Source of the DNA: Fimenecus sp045594645
GTDB lineage: Bacteria; Bacillota; Clostridia; Oscillospirales; Acutalibacteraceae
Length of the DNA: 64,000 nt
Assembly: GCA_045594645.1 (NCBI GenBank)
Contig: JAZNYY010000029.1
Coordinates: 18,468 to 82,467 of the forward strand
Reading direction: 5' to 3'
The translations under genes and the position numbers were made by a program. The notes under the pieces were generated by a model. That model did not search any database. It was given only the letters and a program-made list of their open reading frames with translations, and was not told where the DNA came from. Shown piece after piece: positions 51,068 through 60,125 of this stretch. Position 1 is the stretch's first letter. Every line of letters starts with the position of its first letter.

Positions 51068-51931
51068 ATGTCCCACCTTGAAACTCAAAATTTAACATAT
51101 GTCTACGGTGAGGGCACTCCTTTTAAAATCACCGCACTTGACAATGTAAATATATCTCTTGAAAAAGGCGAATTCGTGGCAATTATCGGTCACACAGGCT
51201 CGGGTAAAAGTACACTTGTTCAGCACCTTAACGGACTTTTAAAGGCTTCAAACGGCTGTGTTTTGCTTGACGGCAAAAACATTCACGATTCAAAGCAAAC
51301 TCTCTTTGATGCTCGTTTTCGCGTGGGTCTCTGCTTTCAATACCCCGAATATCAGCTTTTTGAGAGCACGGTTTATAAAGACATCGCCTTTGGCCCAACC
51401 AATATGGGCTTAAGTGAAGCTGAAATTGACGACAGAGTTCGTTCTGCGGCAAAATATGTTGGTATTCCCGATGAAATGCTCGCAAAATCACCCTTTGATT
51501 TGTCGGGCGGCGAAAAAAGACGAGTAGCCATCGCGGGTGTAATTTCAATGGAACCCGAAATTCTTATTCTCGATGAGCCCACAAGCGGACTTGACCCTCG
51601 CGGTCGCGAGCAAATTCTCGAGCTTATTAAGAATTACCGCGAAAAAACAGGTAAAACTGTTATAATTGTTTCTCACAGTATGGATGATGTTGCTCGATTT
51701 GCTACAAAAGTAATTGTAATGAACGATGCAAAGGTTGAAAATACAGGCACAGTTGACCATATTTTTGAGAATTCCTCCCGACTTCGCGAAATTGGACTTT
51801 CTGTTCCTCAAATTACTGAAGTGTTTATTAAGCTTCGCGAAAAAGGCTATCCCGTCAGCGAAAAGGTTTATACCGTTGAGCAAGGATATCAAGAGCTTAA
51901 AAAGCTTTTTGAGGGGAGGGGAATTTCTTGA
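51068..51931 (+). CDS. ecfA2: ECF transporter ATPase EcfA2
   Basis: Second, non-identical ATPase of the ECF module, 287 residues. Walker A GHTGSGKST, signature LSGGEKRRVAIAGV, Walker B LILDEPTSGLD. Begins two bases after ecfA1 and overlaps ecfT by four bases. The pair order A1-A2-T is the standard one. Confidence 0.96.
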   Translation: MSHLETQNLTYVYGEGTPFKITALDNVNISLEKGEFVAIIGHTGSGKSTLVQHLNGLLKASNGCVLLDGKNIHDSKQTLFDARFRVGLCFQYPEYQLFESTVYKDIAFGPTNMGLSEAEIDDRVRSAAKYVGIPDEMLAKSPFDLSGGEKRRVAIAGVISMEPEILILDEPTSGLDPRGREQILELIKNYREKTGKTVIIVSHSMDDVARFATKVIVMNDAKVENTGTVDHIFENSSRLREIGLSVPQITEVFIKLREKGYPVSEKVYTVEQGYQELKKLFEGRGIS

Positions 51932-52770
51932 TTAAAGATATCACTTTAGGTCAGTATTTCCCAATGGATTCAATTATCCATAAGCTCGACCCCCGCGCAA
52001 AGCTTCTTTTCACGGTAGTTTTTATAGTTATGGTTTTTGTTTGCAATAACTTTGTGTCACTTTTCTTCTGCTTTGCATTGGCAGCGGTGATTATTGCAGC
52101 ATCAAAAATCCCTCTTAAAACCGTAACAAAAGGCTTAAAACCAATACTTTTAATTGTAATTATCACCTCAGTTTTGCAGGTTGCCTATGTAAAAACAGGA
52201 GTAACGCTTATTGATGTGTGGAAAATTCATATTACAAGCGGTGGTGTTCTCACAGCCGTCTTTATGGTGCTCAGAATTTCACTTCTTATTGTAATGAGCA
52301 CAATGCTCACTTATACTACTTCCCCAACAGCACTCACAAACGGACTTGACCGTGTGTTTGCACCGTTTAAGAAAATCGGCATTGATTTTCATACCGTCAC
52401 AATGATAATGACAATTGCACTTCGATTTATCCCAACGCTTATTGAAGAGGTTGATAAAATTATGAGTGCACAAAAATCGCGTGGTGCAAATTTTGAGCAG
52501 GGAAGTATAGTAAAGCGAGCAAAAGCACTCATTCCCTTGTTTATTCCCTTGCTTTTCAATTCAATCAGACGCGCATATGAATTGGCAAATGCAATGACCT
52601 GCCGTTGCTATAACGGTGGCAAGGGCAAAACTACTATGAATGTACTAAAATATTCTGTACGCGATTATCTTGCAACTCTTTGCTCATTTGCGGTAATTGG
52701 TGCAGTAATTTTACTCAATATTTATTGCGGTGAATATAATGCGGAATTTACTTTTAACCTTGCGGTATAA
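51928..52770 (+). CDS. ecfT: ECF transporter transmembrane protein EcfT
   Basis: EcfT joins the ATPases to the S subunit in the membrane. The protein has 280 residues and about five to six membrane segments, and coupling helices bearing SRGANFEQG (near 189) and MTCRCYNGG (near 224). Usual motifs are Ala-Arg-Gly; the second is C-R-C here. TTG start overlaps the ecfA2 stop, with GGGGAGGGG upstream. The last 32 bp are shared with truA. Confidence 0.94.
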   Translation: MIKDITLGQYFPMDSIIHKLDPRAKLLFTVVFIVMVFVCNNFVSLFFCFALAAVIIAASKIPLKTVTKGLKPILLIVIITSVLQVAYVKTGVTLIDVWKIHITSGGVLTAVFMVLRISLLIVMSTMLTYTTSPTALTNGLDRVFAPFKKIGIDFHTVTMIMTIALRFIPTLIEEVDKIMSAQKSRGANFEQGSIVKRAKALIPLFIPLLFNSIRRAYELANAMTCRCYNGGKGKTTMNVLKYSVRDYLATLCSFAVIGAVILLNIYCGEYNAEFTFNLAV

Positions 52771-53473
52771 CGGTAGTGCTTTTCACGGATGGCAAATTCA
52801 GCCAAATGGCGTAACCGTTCAGCAGGAATTATGTAATGCTTTTAGAAAATTAAGCGGAAAAGATGAAAATATAATAGGCTGTAGCCGTACTGACGCGGGT
52901 GTTCATGCAAATATGTTCTGCTGTAATGTGAGAACAGAATGTAATATTCCTGCCGAAAAAGTACCCGACGCACTCAATTTTTATCTTCCTCCCGAAATTT
53001 CTGTTTATGCTTGCGAGGATGTTGATTTTGACTTCCACGCGCGATATGATTGCAAGGGTAAGGAGTATATTTATTTAATTTATAACGGTAAATATCGCAA
53101 TCCATTTTACGAAAATAAAGCAATGTTTTATCCCTTTGAATTGGATGCCGAAATGCTTAATAGCGAGGCAAAAGCGTTTATCGGTACTAATGATTTCTCT
53201 GCGTTTTGCAGTGCGGGAACTGAAATTGAAGATAAAACCCGCGAAATCTTTGATTGTTCGGTTGCCCGAAATGGTGATTTAATCGAAGTTAAAGTCAGCG
53301 GAAACGGTTTTTTATATAATATGGTGCGAATTATTGTGGGCACTTTACTCGATATTCAACGCGGAAAAATCAAAAAAGGAACTATTCCTCAAATAATTGA
53401 AAGCCGTAACCGTGATAATGCGGGTGTAACCGCGGCGGCTTGCGGATTATACTTAAACAAAGTTTTTTATTGA
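52739..53473 (+). CDS. truA: tRNA pseudouridine(38-40) synthase TruA
   Basis: TruA modifies uridines 38-40 in the anticodon arm of many tRNAs. The protein has 244 residues. Catalytic Asp52 lies in CSRTDAGVHA. ATG 52739 lies inside ecfT (32-bp overlap) with GGTGA 6 bp upstream; GTG 52730 is an alternative. In Firmicutes truA commonly follows ecfT, which supports the call. Confidence 0.96.
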   Translation: MRNLLLTLRYNGSAFHGWQIQPNGVTVQQELCNAFRKLSGKDENIIGCSRTDAGVHANMFCCNVRTECNIPAEKVPDALNFYLPPEISVYACEDVDFDFHARYDCKGKEYIYLIYNGKYRNPFYENKAMFYPFELDAEMLNSEAKAFIGTNDFSAFCSAGTEIEDKTREIFDCSVARNGDLIEVKVSGNGFLYNMVRIIVGTLLDIQRGKIKKGTIPQIIESRNRDNAGVTAAACGLYLNKVFY

Positions 53474-53488
53474 TGTGTGGTGATTTAA

Positions 53489-54694
53489 GTGGCAGAAAAA
53501 GGTAAAAAGACAACGAACTCAAAGAAAAAATCCAATAAAAGCGTAAGCCTTAAAACTGCAAAAACTTTTAAAATGTTGGCAATTATAGTGGTTGTTCTGT
53601 TGCTCATAATAATCGCCGCGGCACAGTTTGGCGGAGTAACATTTTCAACTATCGGCGATTCAATTCGCACCTCACTTGCAGGTATCGGCTCGGGCGAGGG
53701 GTACCCTTACAGTATGGATGGTATTGAAATAAGTGACGCTGGTATGACCAATTCTGATTTGGTGCTCGTTTATGACGATACGGTCAAGGTGCTTGACTCA
53801 ACCGCAAAAGAGCTTTCAAACCTTGCACATAAATATGACCACCCTGTAATGAGCAGTAATAGTGGCAGAATTCTTCTTTATGATGAGGGTGGAACAAAAT
53901 TCCGCGTTCAGTCAAAAACAAGAGTTCTCTATGAAAAAGAGTTAGAGCATATGATTCTTACCGCCGCAATGGGTAAGGATGGCTCGGCGGCAGTTGCCAC
54001 AAGGGCTGACGGTGCTGAAAGTATGCTCACAGTTTATGATAAAAAGCACGAAGAGGTTTTCGTGTGGAAATGTGCAAAAGAGCACATAATCTCCTGCGAT
54101 GTTTCTGATAACGGTAAGCTTTATGCAGTTTCAGTTCTCGGCGTGCAGAATGGTTCGGTTTATTCTAAAGTTTACATTTTTGATAAGAAAGAAACAACGG
54201 CGAAAGCCACATTTGAATATACAGACAGTGCAATTTCATCAGTTCAGTTCTTATCTAACGAAACGCTGATGATTTTAGGCGACAATGTGTGCGAATTCGT
54301 TCAGGATTTTAAAATTTCACAAAGAGTTGATGTTTCGGTCAACACACCTTCAAGACTTCATATTTCAGATAATAACACTGCGGTACTTGTGCTCTCGAAG
54401 TATTCAAGCACAACACAGAAAATTATAAAGGTTTACAATAAGTCAGGCACAGAGCTTTTCACACAAGAGATTGACGGCCTTGTAAAATCAGTCTCAACCG
54501 ACGGTAAATATGTAGCGGTGCTTACTGACAGCAGTGTTGAAATTTATAATATGAAAGGGGAGTTAAGCGGAAACGCAACAGTTAACACAGACTCCGAAAA
54601 AGTAATTGTTTCATCACGAAATACATATGTTTATTCAATGGATAAAATAGAAAAATATTCTTCTGTAGGTGATAATACAGAAGACGAAAAATAG
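53489..54694 (+). CDS. DUF5711 membrane-anchored beta-propeller-like protein
   Basis: This 401-residue protein has a lysine-rich cytosolic start, one membrane segment (about 28-48) and an outer domain with regular repeats of beta strands such as SGRILLYDEGG, SAAVATRADG and KLYAVSVLGV, typical of a WD40/PQQ-like propeller. I associate this layout with DUF5711. Start is GTG 53489. Its neighbours are truA and cvpA. No enzyme motif is evident; a role in protein interaction at the envelope is a guess. Confidence 0.75.
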   Translation: MAEKGKKTTNSKKKSNKSVSLKTAKTFKMLAIIVVVLLLIIIAAAQFGGVTFSTIGDSIRTSLAGIGSGEGYPYSMDGIEISDAGMTNSDLVLVYDDTVKVLDSTAKELSNLAHKYDHPVMSSNSGRILLYDEGGTKFRVQSKTRVLYEKELEHMILTAAMGKDGSAAVATRADGAESMLTVYDKKHEEVFVWKCAKEHIISCDVSDNGKLYAVSVLGVQNGSVYSKVYIFDKKETTAKATFEYTDSAISSVQFLSNETLMILGDNVCEFVQDFKISQRVDVSVNTPSRLHISDNNTAVLVLSKYSSTTQKIIKVYNKSGTELFTQEIDGLVKSVSTDGKYVAVLTDSSVEIYNMKGELSGNATVNTDSEKVIVSSRNTYVYSMDKIEKYSSVGDNTEDEK

Positions 54695-54710
54695 ATTATG
54701 AGGTGATTTT

Positions 54711-55421
54711 ATGTCGCTTATTTTAGACATTATACTTATCGCAATTCTTGTGGCATTCATTGCCGTGTCAGTAAAAAAAGGCTTTATGCTCTCTCTTTTA
54801 GAGCTTGTGGCAGTTATTGCCGCCTTTGCATTAGCGTTCTCATTCAGCCCCGTTGTTGCACAGGGGGTATATGACGGCATTGTTGAAGATGCAATGATTC
54901 AGTCACTTGAAGAGCAAATTGACCAAAATGTTAATGCGTCAAATATCGCTGAAACTGCAGAGCTTACATTAAGCGTATTGCCCGATTTTGTGGTTTCTCT
55001 CGCATCTTCAGCGGGTGTAAATGTTGAAGAAATCAAAGAAACAATTTCAACCGCAGATTTAAGCTCCGAAAACTTGGCAACCGAGCTTGTAACAAAGGTT
55101 GCCGAGCCAATCGTTGTGGGTGTGCTTACAGTAGTGTTCTTCATTATTTTAGCGTTGCTTCTTTGCTTTGTGCTTAAAATCGTTGCAAAGCTTCTCTCAA
55201 AGCTTTTCGACTTACCGCTTGTGGAAAAGGTGAATAAGACTCTCGGTGGTGTTCTCGGTGCAATCAAAGGTGTTGTGGTGCTTGTGTTTGTGTGCACAAT
55301 TTTAAATCTTGCACTTTCAAACGGCGACGGCGAATTATCAACCGCAGTTAATGAATCATTTGTAATAAATATTCTTGATTATATAAATCCCTTTATCAAT
55401 TCATTAAAGGAAATGCTTTAA
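54711..55421 (+). CDS. CvpA-family membrane protein
   Basis: This 236-residue protein shows the CvpA layout: four membrane segments (about 4-20, 25-45, 140-170 and 185-205) and a short motif pattern near the start (LDIILIAILVAFIAVSVKKG). A large extra-membrane loop (45-140) is inserted between the second and third. In E. coli CvpA is linked to colicin V and stress tolerance; its role in Clostridia is unknown. GAGGTG precedes the ATG. Confidence 0.8.
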   Translation: MSLILDIILIAILVAFIAVSVKKGFMLSLLELVAVIAAFALAFSFSPVVAQGVYDGIVEDAMIQSLEEQIDQNVNASNIAETAELTLSVLPDFVVSLASSAGVNVEEIKETISTADLSSENLATELVTKVAEPIVVGVLTVVFFIILALLLCFVLKIVAKLLSKLFDLPLVEKVNKTLGGVLGAIKGVVVLVFVCTILNLALSNGDGELSTAVNESFVINILDYINPFINSLKEML

Positions 55422-55434
55422 GGAGTGAAAAACA

Positions 55435-56088
55435 ATGAGTGAAGAGAAAAAAACATTAAAACAAAATGTAAAAGAATTGTTTGACGGTTGTCTTACAATC
55501 CCAAACCTTATTTCAGTAATAAGAATTTGCTTAATTCCCGTAATCGCAGTTCTTTATTATAACGACCATATCTGGTGGGCGGTTGCTATGATTGCTGTTT
55601 CAGGACTTTCTGACGCAGTAGACGGTAAAATCGCACGCAGATTTAATCAGGTTTCGGCACTTGGCAAAATGCTTGACCCAATTGCCGATAAGCTCACAAT
55701 CTTTGCACTTGCTATTGTGCTCTTCCTTAAATTCAAAGAGGCACAAAGCGAGGCTATGCAGGCTTTTGCTTGGGTATTCTTACTGTTCATCATTAAAGAT
55801 GTTATTATGATTTTGGGTGGCGCAATACTTATAGCCCTCGGCACTCGTCCCGTAGCGGCAGAAATCTGGGGCAAGGCGGCAACCTTTGTGTTCTACGCAG
55901 TAATGGTAGTAATTGTGGGCTTTGGTCCTGAAATCGGTGCAATCAGCCGTATTAATCCTCAGTACACAATCCCCGAAACAGTTATGTTTGTGCTTGTAAT
56001 TATTGCAGTAATACTTACATTTATAGCATTTTTCAGCTACGTGCCCGGCGCACTTAAGCAGATGAAAGAAAACGCAAAGAAAAAATAA
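55435..56088 (+). CDS. pgsA: CDP-diacylglycerol-glycerol-3-phosphate 3-phosphatidyltransferase
   Basis: PgsA makes phosphatidylglycerophosphate, the precursor of phosphatidylglycerol. The protein has 217 residues and about five membrane segments. The CDP-alcohol phosphotransferase motif is present as DAVDGKIARR followed by LGKMLDPIADK. It overlaps neither neighbour; clpE follows after 24 bp. Confidence 0.94.
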   Translation: MSEEKKTLKQNVKELFDGCLTIPNLISVIRICLIPVIAVLYYNDHIWWAVAMIAVSGLSDAVDGKIARRFNQVSALGKMLDPIADKLTIFALAIVLFLKFKEAQSEAMQAFAWVFLLFIIKDVIMILGGAILIALGTRPVAAEIWGKAATFVFYAVMVVIVGFGPEIGAISRINPQYTIPETVMFVLVIIAVILTFIAFFSYVPGALKQMKENAKKK

Positions 56089-56111
56089 TCACATAAAAAG
56101 GACAAAAAGCA

Positions 56112-58427
56112 ATGAACAAAAATATGATTTGCAGCAGATGCAAAAAGAACCCTGCTGTAATTTTCGTTTCTCGTATGGAGGGCGACAAAACCACCAATGA
56201 GGGATATTGTATCAAATGTGCAATGGAGCTTAATATCGGCCCCATTAAGCAGATGATGGAGAATATGGGTATAACCGAAGACCAGCTTGACGATATTACC
56301 GAGCAGATGGATAGTATGATGGAGTCTATGGGCGACGATTTTCAGCTCGGCGGTGCCTCAACATTCCCATTTATGCAAAATATGGGTATGATGCCTATGG
56401 ATGTTCCCGAAGAGAACATAAAAGACCTTAACGGTGACGGCAAAAAAGCCAATCCGAAATCCAAGAAAAAGCAGGGCACAAAGAACGATAAGCGCAAAAT
56501 GTTATCGCTCTATTGTACAGATTTAACAGGTCGCGCAAGAGACGGCAAACTTGACAGAATTATCGGTCGTGATACCGAAATTGCCCGCGCAGTTCAGATT
56601 TTGTGCAGAAGAACAAAGAATAACCCCTGCCTTATCGGTGAGCCCGGTGTTGGTAAAACTGCCATTGCAGAGGGTCTTGCACAGCGTATTGCAGAGGGTA
56701 ATGTGCCTGCAAAGCTCAGTGATAAAGAAATTCATCTTCTTGATTTAACTGCTCTTGTGGCAGGTACACAGTTCCGCGGTCAGTTTGAAAGTCGCATTAA
56801 GGGACTTGTTGAAGAGGTTAAGAACGAGGGTAATATTATTCTTTTCATTGACGAGGTGCACAATCTTGTGGGCACAGGTGATGCTGAAGGCTCAATGAAT
56901 GCGGCTAATATCTTAAAGCCAGCACTTTCTCGTGGTGAAATTCAGGTAATTGGTGCAACAACGTTTAATGAATATCGCAAGCATATTGAAAAAGATGCCG
57001 CACTTGAGCGTCGTTTTCAGCCCGTAAAGGTTGAAGAGCCATCAATTGAAGATACTTATAAAATGCTTATTGGTATTAAGGGTTATTATGAAACATTCCA
57101 CCGCGTTCAAATCAGCGACAATCTTGTGTATAAGGCAGTAACACTTTCAGAACGCTATATTACAGACAGATTTTTACCAGATAAGGCTATTGACTTACTT
57201 GACGAAGCCTGCACCTGTGCAAATCTTCGCAATAAAGCAATTAGCGAAAATGAGCTTAACGAAAAGAAGATTTTTGAGCTTAAAAAAGAGCTTGAAGCAT
57301 TGGAAGAAAAAATCGCAAATCCCGAAAAGGACGAAGACCTTAATCCCGTTTACGAAGACCTTTATAAAACAAAGGGTGAGCTTGCAGTTTGTGAGGGTAA
57401 AGCACCCGAATTGCAAGAAAAAGCCAAGGATAATCAGGTTATTGAGGACGATTTGGCAAAGGTTATTAATCTTTGGACAGGTATCCCAGCAACTAAGGTC
57501 GTTGAGGGTGATGTAAACAGACTTCGCGGGCTTGAAGACAGACTTATGGAAAAGGTGATTGGTCAGGACGAAGCAGTAACACTTGTTGCAAATGCAATTA
57601 AGCGTAGCAGAATTCAGTTGACACTTCAAAAAAGACCTGCATCATTTATTTTCGTAGGACCAACAGGTGTTGGTAAAACCGAGCTTGTAAAACAGCTCTC
57701 AATGGAGCTTTTTGATACTCCCGAAACACTTATCCGCCTTGATATGAGTGAGTTTATGGAGAAACACTCCGTTTCTCGTCTTATCGGCTCACCGCCCGGT
57801 TATGTTGGCTATGACGAGGCAGGTCAGCTTACTGAAAAGGTACGCAGAAAGCCATATTCAATCATTCTTTTTGATGAGATTGAAAAGGCTCACCCCGATG
57901 TAATGAATATCTTGTTGCAGATTCTCGACGAGGGTAAAACCAATGATGCTCACGGCAGAACAGTAAGCTTTGCGAATACAGTCATTATTATGACCTCAAA
58001 TGCAGGCAGTCAAAAGGCTGAAACATCACTCGGCTTCGGCAAGAGTGCAAAGGATATTTCAAAAGAGAAAGTTCTCAAAGCACTCAACGAATTTCTTCGT
58101 CCCGAATTCATCGGCAGAGTTGACGAGATTGTTGTGTTTAATCCCTTAAGCGAAGAGGATTATAAGAATATCGCAGTCCTTATGATGAATGAAATGAAAA
58201 CTGTTCTCAAGGATAAGGGTATTGAACTTATCTATGACGATAACACACCGTCAGCAATTGTAAGCAAAATGGACGGTAATGTGCGTGGTGCTCGTGACCT
58301 TCGTAATGTTATCCGCCGTAATATTGAGGATAAAATTTCAACTCTTATGATTGATAATCTCGGCACAGTGATGAACAAAATCCTCATCACCTCAACTGAT
58401 AACAATATATCAGTAAATTTTGAATAA
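56112..58427 (+). CDS. clpE: ClpE-type Clp ATPase with N-terminal zinc finger
   Basis: This 771-residue Hsp100 unfoldase likely feeds proteins to ClpP. The N-terminus carries a treble-clef zinc finger with Cys7, Cys10, Cys33 and Cys36, as in ClpE and McsA, in place of the double Clp-N repeat of ClpC. Two AAA domains follow (Walker A GEPGVGKTA and GPTGVGKTE) with a UVR-type middle region. SLGFGKS contains an LGF loop for ClpP binding. No CtsR, McsA or McsB gene is adjacent. Confidence 0.92.
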   Translation: MNKNMICSRCKKNPAVIFVSRMEGDKTTNEGYCIKCAMELNIGPIKQMMENMGITEDQLDDITEQMDSMMESMGDDFQLGGASTFPFMQNMGMMPMDVPEENIKDLNGDGKKANPKSKKKQGTKNDKRKMLSLYCTDLTGRARDGKLDRIIGRDTEIARAVQILCRRTKNNPCLIGEPGVGKTAIAEGLAQRIAEGNVPAKLSDKEIHLLDLTALVAGTQFRGQFESRIKGLVEEVKNEGNIILFIDEVHNLVGTGDAEGSMNAANILKPALSRGEIQVIGATTFNEYRKHIEKDAALERRFQPVKVEEPSIEDTYKMLIGIKGYYETFHRVQISDNLVYKAVTLSERYITDRFLPDKAIDLLDEACTCANLRNKAISENELNEKKIFELKKELEALEEKIANPEKDEDLNPVYEDLYKTKGELAVCEGKAPELQEKAKDNQVIEDDLAKVINLWTGIPATKVVEGDVNRLRGLEDRLMEKVIGQDEAVTLVANAIKRSRIQLTLQKRPASFIFVGPTGVGKTELVKQLSMELFDTPETLIRLDMSEFMEKHSVSRLIGSPPGYVGYDEAGQLTEKVRRKPYSIILFDEIEKAHPDVMNILLQILDEGKTNDAHGRTVSFANTVIIMTSNAGSQKAETSLGFGKSAKDISKEKVLKALNEFLRPEFIGRVDEIVVFNPLSEEDYKNIAVLMMNEMKTVLKDKGIELIYDDNTPSAIVSKMDGNVRGARDLRNVIRRNIEDKISTLMIDNLGTVMNKILITSTDNNISVNFE

Positions 58428-58434
58428 TTGGAAA

Positions 58435-58492
58435 GCCTCCCTTGTCAAAGGGAGGGGGACCGCGTTAGCGGTGGAGGGATTCCTCCGCCGTT
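58435..58492 (+). repeat. Family A GC-rich intergenic repeat, copy 4 (long form)
   Basis: CTCCC-TTGTCAAA-GGGAG and ACCGC-GTTA-GCGGT hairpins, then GGAGGGATTCCTCCGCCG. It follows clpE and lies 19 bp before the GH43-like gene, whose own ribosome site (GGAGGAA) is outside the repeat. Confidence 0.9.
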
Positions 58493-58511
58493 CCTATATG
58501 GAGGAATATTT

Positions 58512-59417
58512 ATGTACGCAACTCCCGCAAAATCCCAAAGCGGTAAATATCTTTTCTGCTATTTCGTGGGCAACGAGCCACACGAAGAGCGAATTCACTT
58601 CGCCGTGAGTGAAGACGGCTACAATTTCACAGCGCTTAACAATAATGAGCCCGTAATAATTCAGACCAAGGGCAAAAAGTGTGTCCGTGACCCCTATATT
58701 TTCAAAGGTCAAGACGACTTTTATTACATAATCGGAACGGATATGAAATGTACTGAGGGCTGGACTTCAAATCACGCACTAATTACTTGGAAATCAAAAG
58801 ATTTGGTCAATTGGACAGACGAAACGATTATTGATATTCGCGACTTTGGTGGTGAATTCGCAACTACCACAAGAGCGTGGGCACCGCAAGCAATCTGGGA
58901 CGAAAAAGAGCAGCGATATATGATTTATTGGGCACATTCAACCCTTGAAAACGATGTTGCGGGAATGTATTACGCTCATTCAACCGATATGAAAACAATG
59001 ACCGAGCCAAAGCCATTGTATATCCGCAAAGGAATTCAGACAATCGACGGCGACATAGCTTTCAATAAAGAAAACGGAATGTATTATCTTTATTTCAAGC
59101 ATGACGAGGACCAGACTATTGCTTATGTGAAATCACCAAACCTCACAGGACCTTATGAGGATAACTCGGTGGTTGTATCCCTTGCGAAAACGGGGGTAGA
59201 GGGTAGCGAAATCTATAATATTACGGGCACAGACCAGTGGGTAATGATTATGGACGAATACGGCACAGACCGTTTCTTTATGCAACAAACCACCGACTTT
59301 GAAAACTTCAAAGCAGTTAACCCCGACGATTACTCAATGCCATTCAATCCCCGCCACGGCTCAGTTGTGGCAATATCCAACGAAGATTACGAAACTCTCC
59401 TTAAAGCATTTGAATAG
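58512..59417 (+). CDS. Glycoside hydrolase family 43-like enzyme
   Basis: This 301-residue five-bladed propeller probably cleaves arabinose or xylose side chains. The pattern RDPYIFKGQDDFYYIIGTD (catalytic base region), then ITWKSKDLVNW, WAPQAIWDE with the typical Trp-Ala-Pro, and DGDIAF and VEGSEIY (acid region) fit GH43. There is no signal peptide, so it works on imported oligosaccharides. ATG 58512 follows TGGAGGAA; a longer frame back to 58428 runs through the repeat. Substrate is inferred. Confidence 0.85.
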   Translation: MYATPAKSQSGKYLFCYFVGNEPHEERIHFAVSEDGYNFTALNNNEPVIIQTKGKKCVRDPYIFKGQDDFYYIIGTDMKCTEGWTSNHALITWKSKDLVNWTDETIIDIRDFGGEFATTTRAWAPQAIWDEKEQRYMIYWAHSTLENDVAGMYYAHSTDMKTMTEPKPLYIRKGIQTIDGDIAFNKENGMYYLYFKHDEDQTIAYVKSPNLTGPYEDNSVVVSLAKTGVEGSEIYNITGTDQWVMIMDEYGTDRFFMQQTTDFENFKAVNPDDYSMPFNPRHGSVVAISNEDYETLLKAFE

Positions 59418-59429
59418 GATTTCTGATTT

Positions 59430-59477
59430 CCTCCCTCTGACGAGGGAGGTGGCAACGCGTTAGTGTTGACGGAGGGA
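59430..59477 (+). repeat. Family A repeat, divergent copy 5
   Basis: CCTCCCTC-TGAC-GAGGGAGG, GGCAACGCGTTAGTGTTGAC and GGAGGGAG. A related form with a different second hairpin. It sits between the GH43 gene and the tRNA promoter. Confidence 0.75.
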
Positions 59478-59544
59478 GAGAAAATATAGATAGATTTAAT
59501 TTATAAATTATCTCAAATATTTCAAAATAAACCCTAAAAATATG

Positions 59545-59573
59545 TTGACAAAAAACACTCTTTATGTTAAAAT
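59545..59573 (+). promoter_or_regulatory. Promoter of the tRNA cluster
   Basis: TTGACA-N17-TAAAAT ends 18 bp before tRNA-Gly. Confidence 0.75.
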
Positions 59574-59591
59574 AATCAGCGTCGTTTGAAC

Positions 59592-59665
59592 GCGGGTGTA
59601 GTTCAATGGTAGAATCCCAGCCTTCCAAGCTGGTCGTGTGGGTTCGATTCCCATCACCCGCTCCA
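59592..59665 (+). tRNA. tRNA-Gly (TCC)
   Basis: The acceptor GCGGGTG pairs with CACCCGC. The anticodon loop CTTCCAA gives TCC, and the T loop is TTCGATT. The CCA end is encoded. Confidence 0.97.
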
Positions 59666-59668
59666 TAT

Positions 59669-59745
59669 GCGCTGATAGCTCAGTTGGATAGAGCATCTGC
59701 CTTCTAAGCAGAGGGTCGGGGGTTCGAATCCCTTTCAGCGTGCCA
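59669..59745 (+). tRNA. tRNA-Arg (TCT)
   Basis: The acceptor GCGCTGA pairs with TCAGCGT (one G-U). The anticodon loop CTTCTAA gives TCT, and the T loop is TTCGAAT. CCA is encoded. It follows tRNA-Gly after three bases. Confidence 0.96.
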
Positions 59746-59787
59746 AGTCAGCGTAGCGGGTTTTATAGCTTTTACGCTGGCAAATAT

Positions 59788-59865
59788 GGTGGGTATAGCT
59801 TAGTTGGTTAAAGCGCCAGTTTGTGGCACTGGAGACCGTCGGTTCGAATCCGACTATCCACCCCA
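59788..59865 (+). tRNA. tRNA-His (GTG)
   Basis: Eight-pair acceptor GGTGGGTA with TATCCACC, including the G-1 typical of histidine tRNA. The anticodon loop TTGTGGC gives GTG. CCA is encoded. A terminator follows. Confidence 0.96.
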
Positions 59866-59867
59866 CT

Positions 59868-59906
59868 AAAAACTCCGCCGAAACAAGAAAAGGCGGAGTT
59901 TTATTT
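59868..59906 (+). terminator. Terminator between tRNA-His and tRNA-Gln
   Basis: AACTCCGCC pairs with GGCGGAGTT, followed by TTATTT. It splits the tRNA cluster, so tRNA-Gln needs read-through or its own promoter. Confidence 0.85.
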
Positions 59907-59921
59907 ATCACAACTTAATAT

Positions 59922-59996
59922 TGGGGTGTCGTCAAGCGGTAAGACACAGCACTTTGACTGCTGCATTCGTGAGTTCGAATCTCGCCACCCCAGCCA
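59922..59996 (+). tRNA. tRNA-Gln (TTG)
   Basis: The acceptor TGGGGTG pairs with CACCCCA. The anticodon loop CTTTGAC gives TTG, and the T loop is TTCGAAT. CCA is encoded. This tRNA is a known substrate of MnmA, which is also encoded in the window. Confidence 0.96.
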
Positions 59997-60002
59997 AGAA
60001 AT

Positions 60003-60049
60003 CCAAGTCGCAAGACTTGGACTTTTTTTATCCATTGCGAAAGCAATGG
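60003..60049 (+). terminator. Double hairpin after tRNA-Gln
   Basis: CCAAGTC-GCAA-GACTTGG is followed by ACTTTTTTT (terminator). A second hairpin CCATTGC-GAAA-GCAATGG follows at once. Both have GNRA loops. Confidence 0.85.
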
Positions 60050-60067
60050 TGTATTATCAAAACTATT

Positions 60068-60101
60068 CCCCACAGATAGCGATTCTTTGTGGGGGATTTT
60101 T
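60068..60101 (+). terminator. Second terminator before the phosphoesterase gene
   Basis: CCCCACA pairs with TGTGGGG around a 13-base loop, followed by GATTTTT. Confidence 0.7.
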
Positions 60102-60125
60102 GTGTTTGCAGATTACAAAAATAAG

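Noticed and set aside
57195..57629. - strand frame of 144 codons
   Set aside because: Antisense to the middle region of the clpE gene; composition reflects the sense codons.
59430..59477. Possible small RNA or tRNA-like gene before the tRNA cluster
   Set aside because: It matches the family A repeat and lies upstream of the tRNA promoter.
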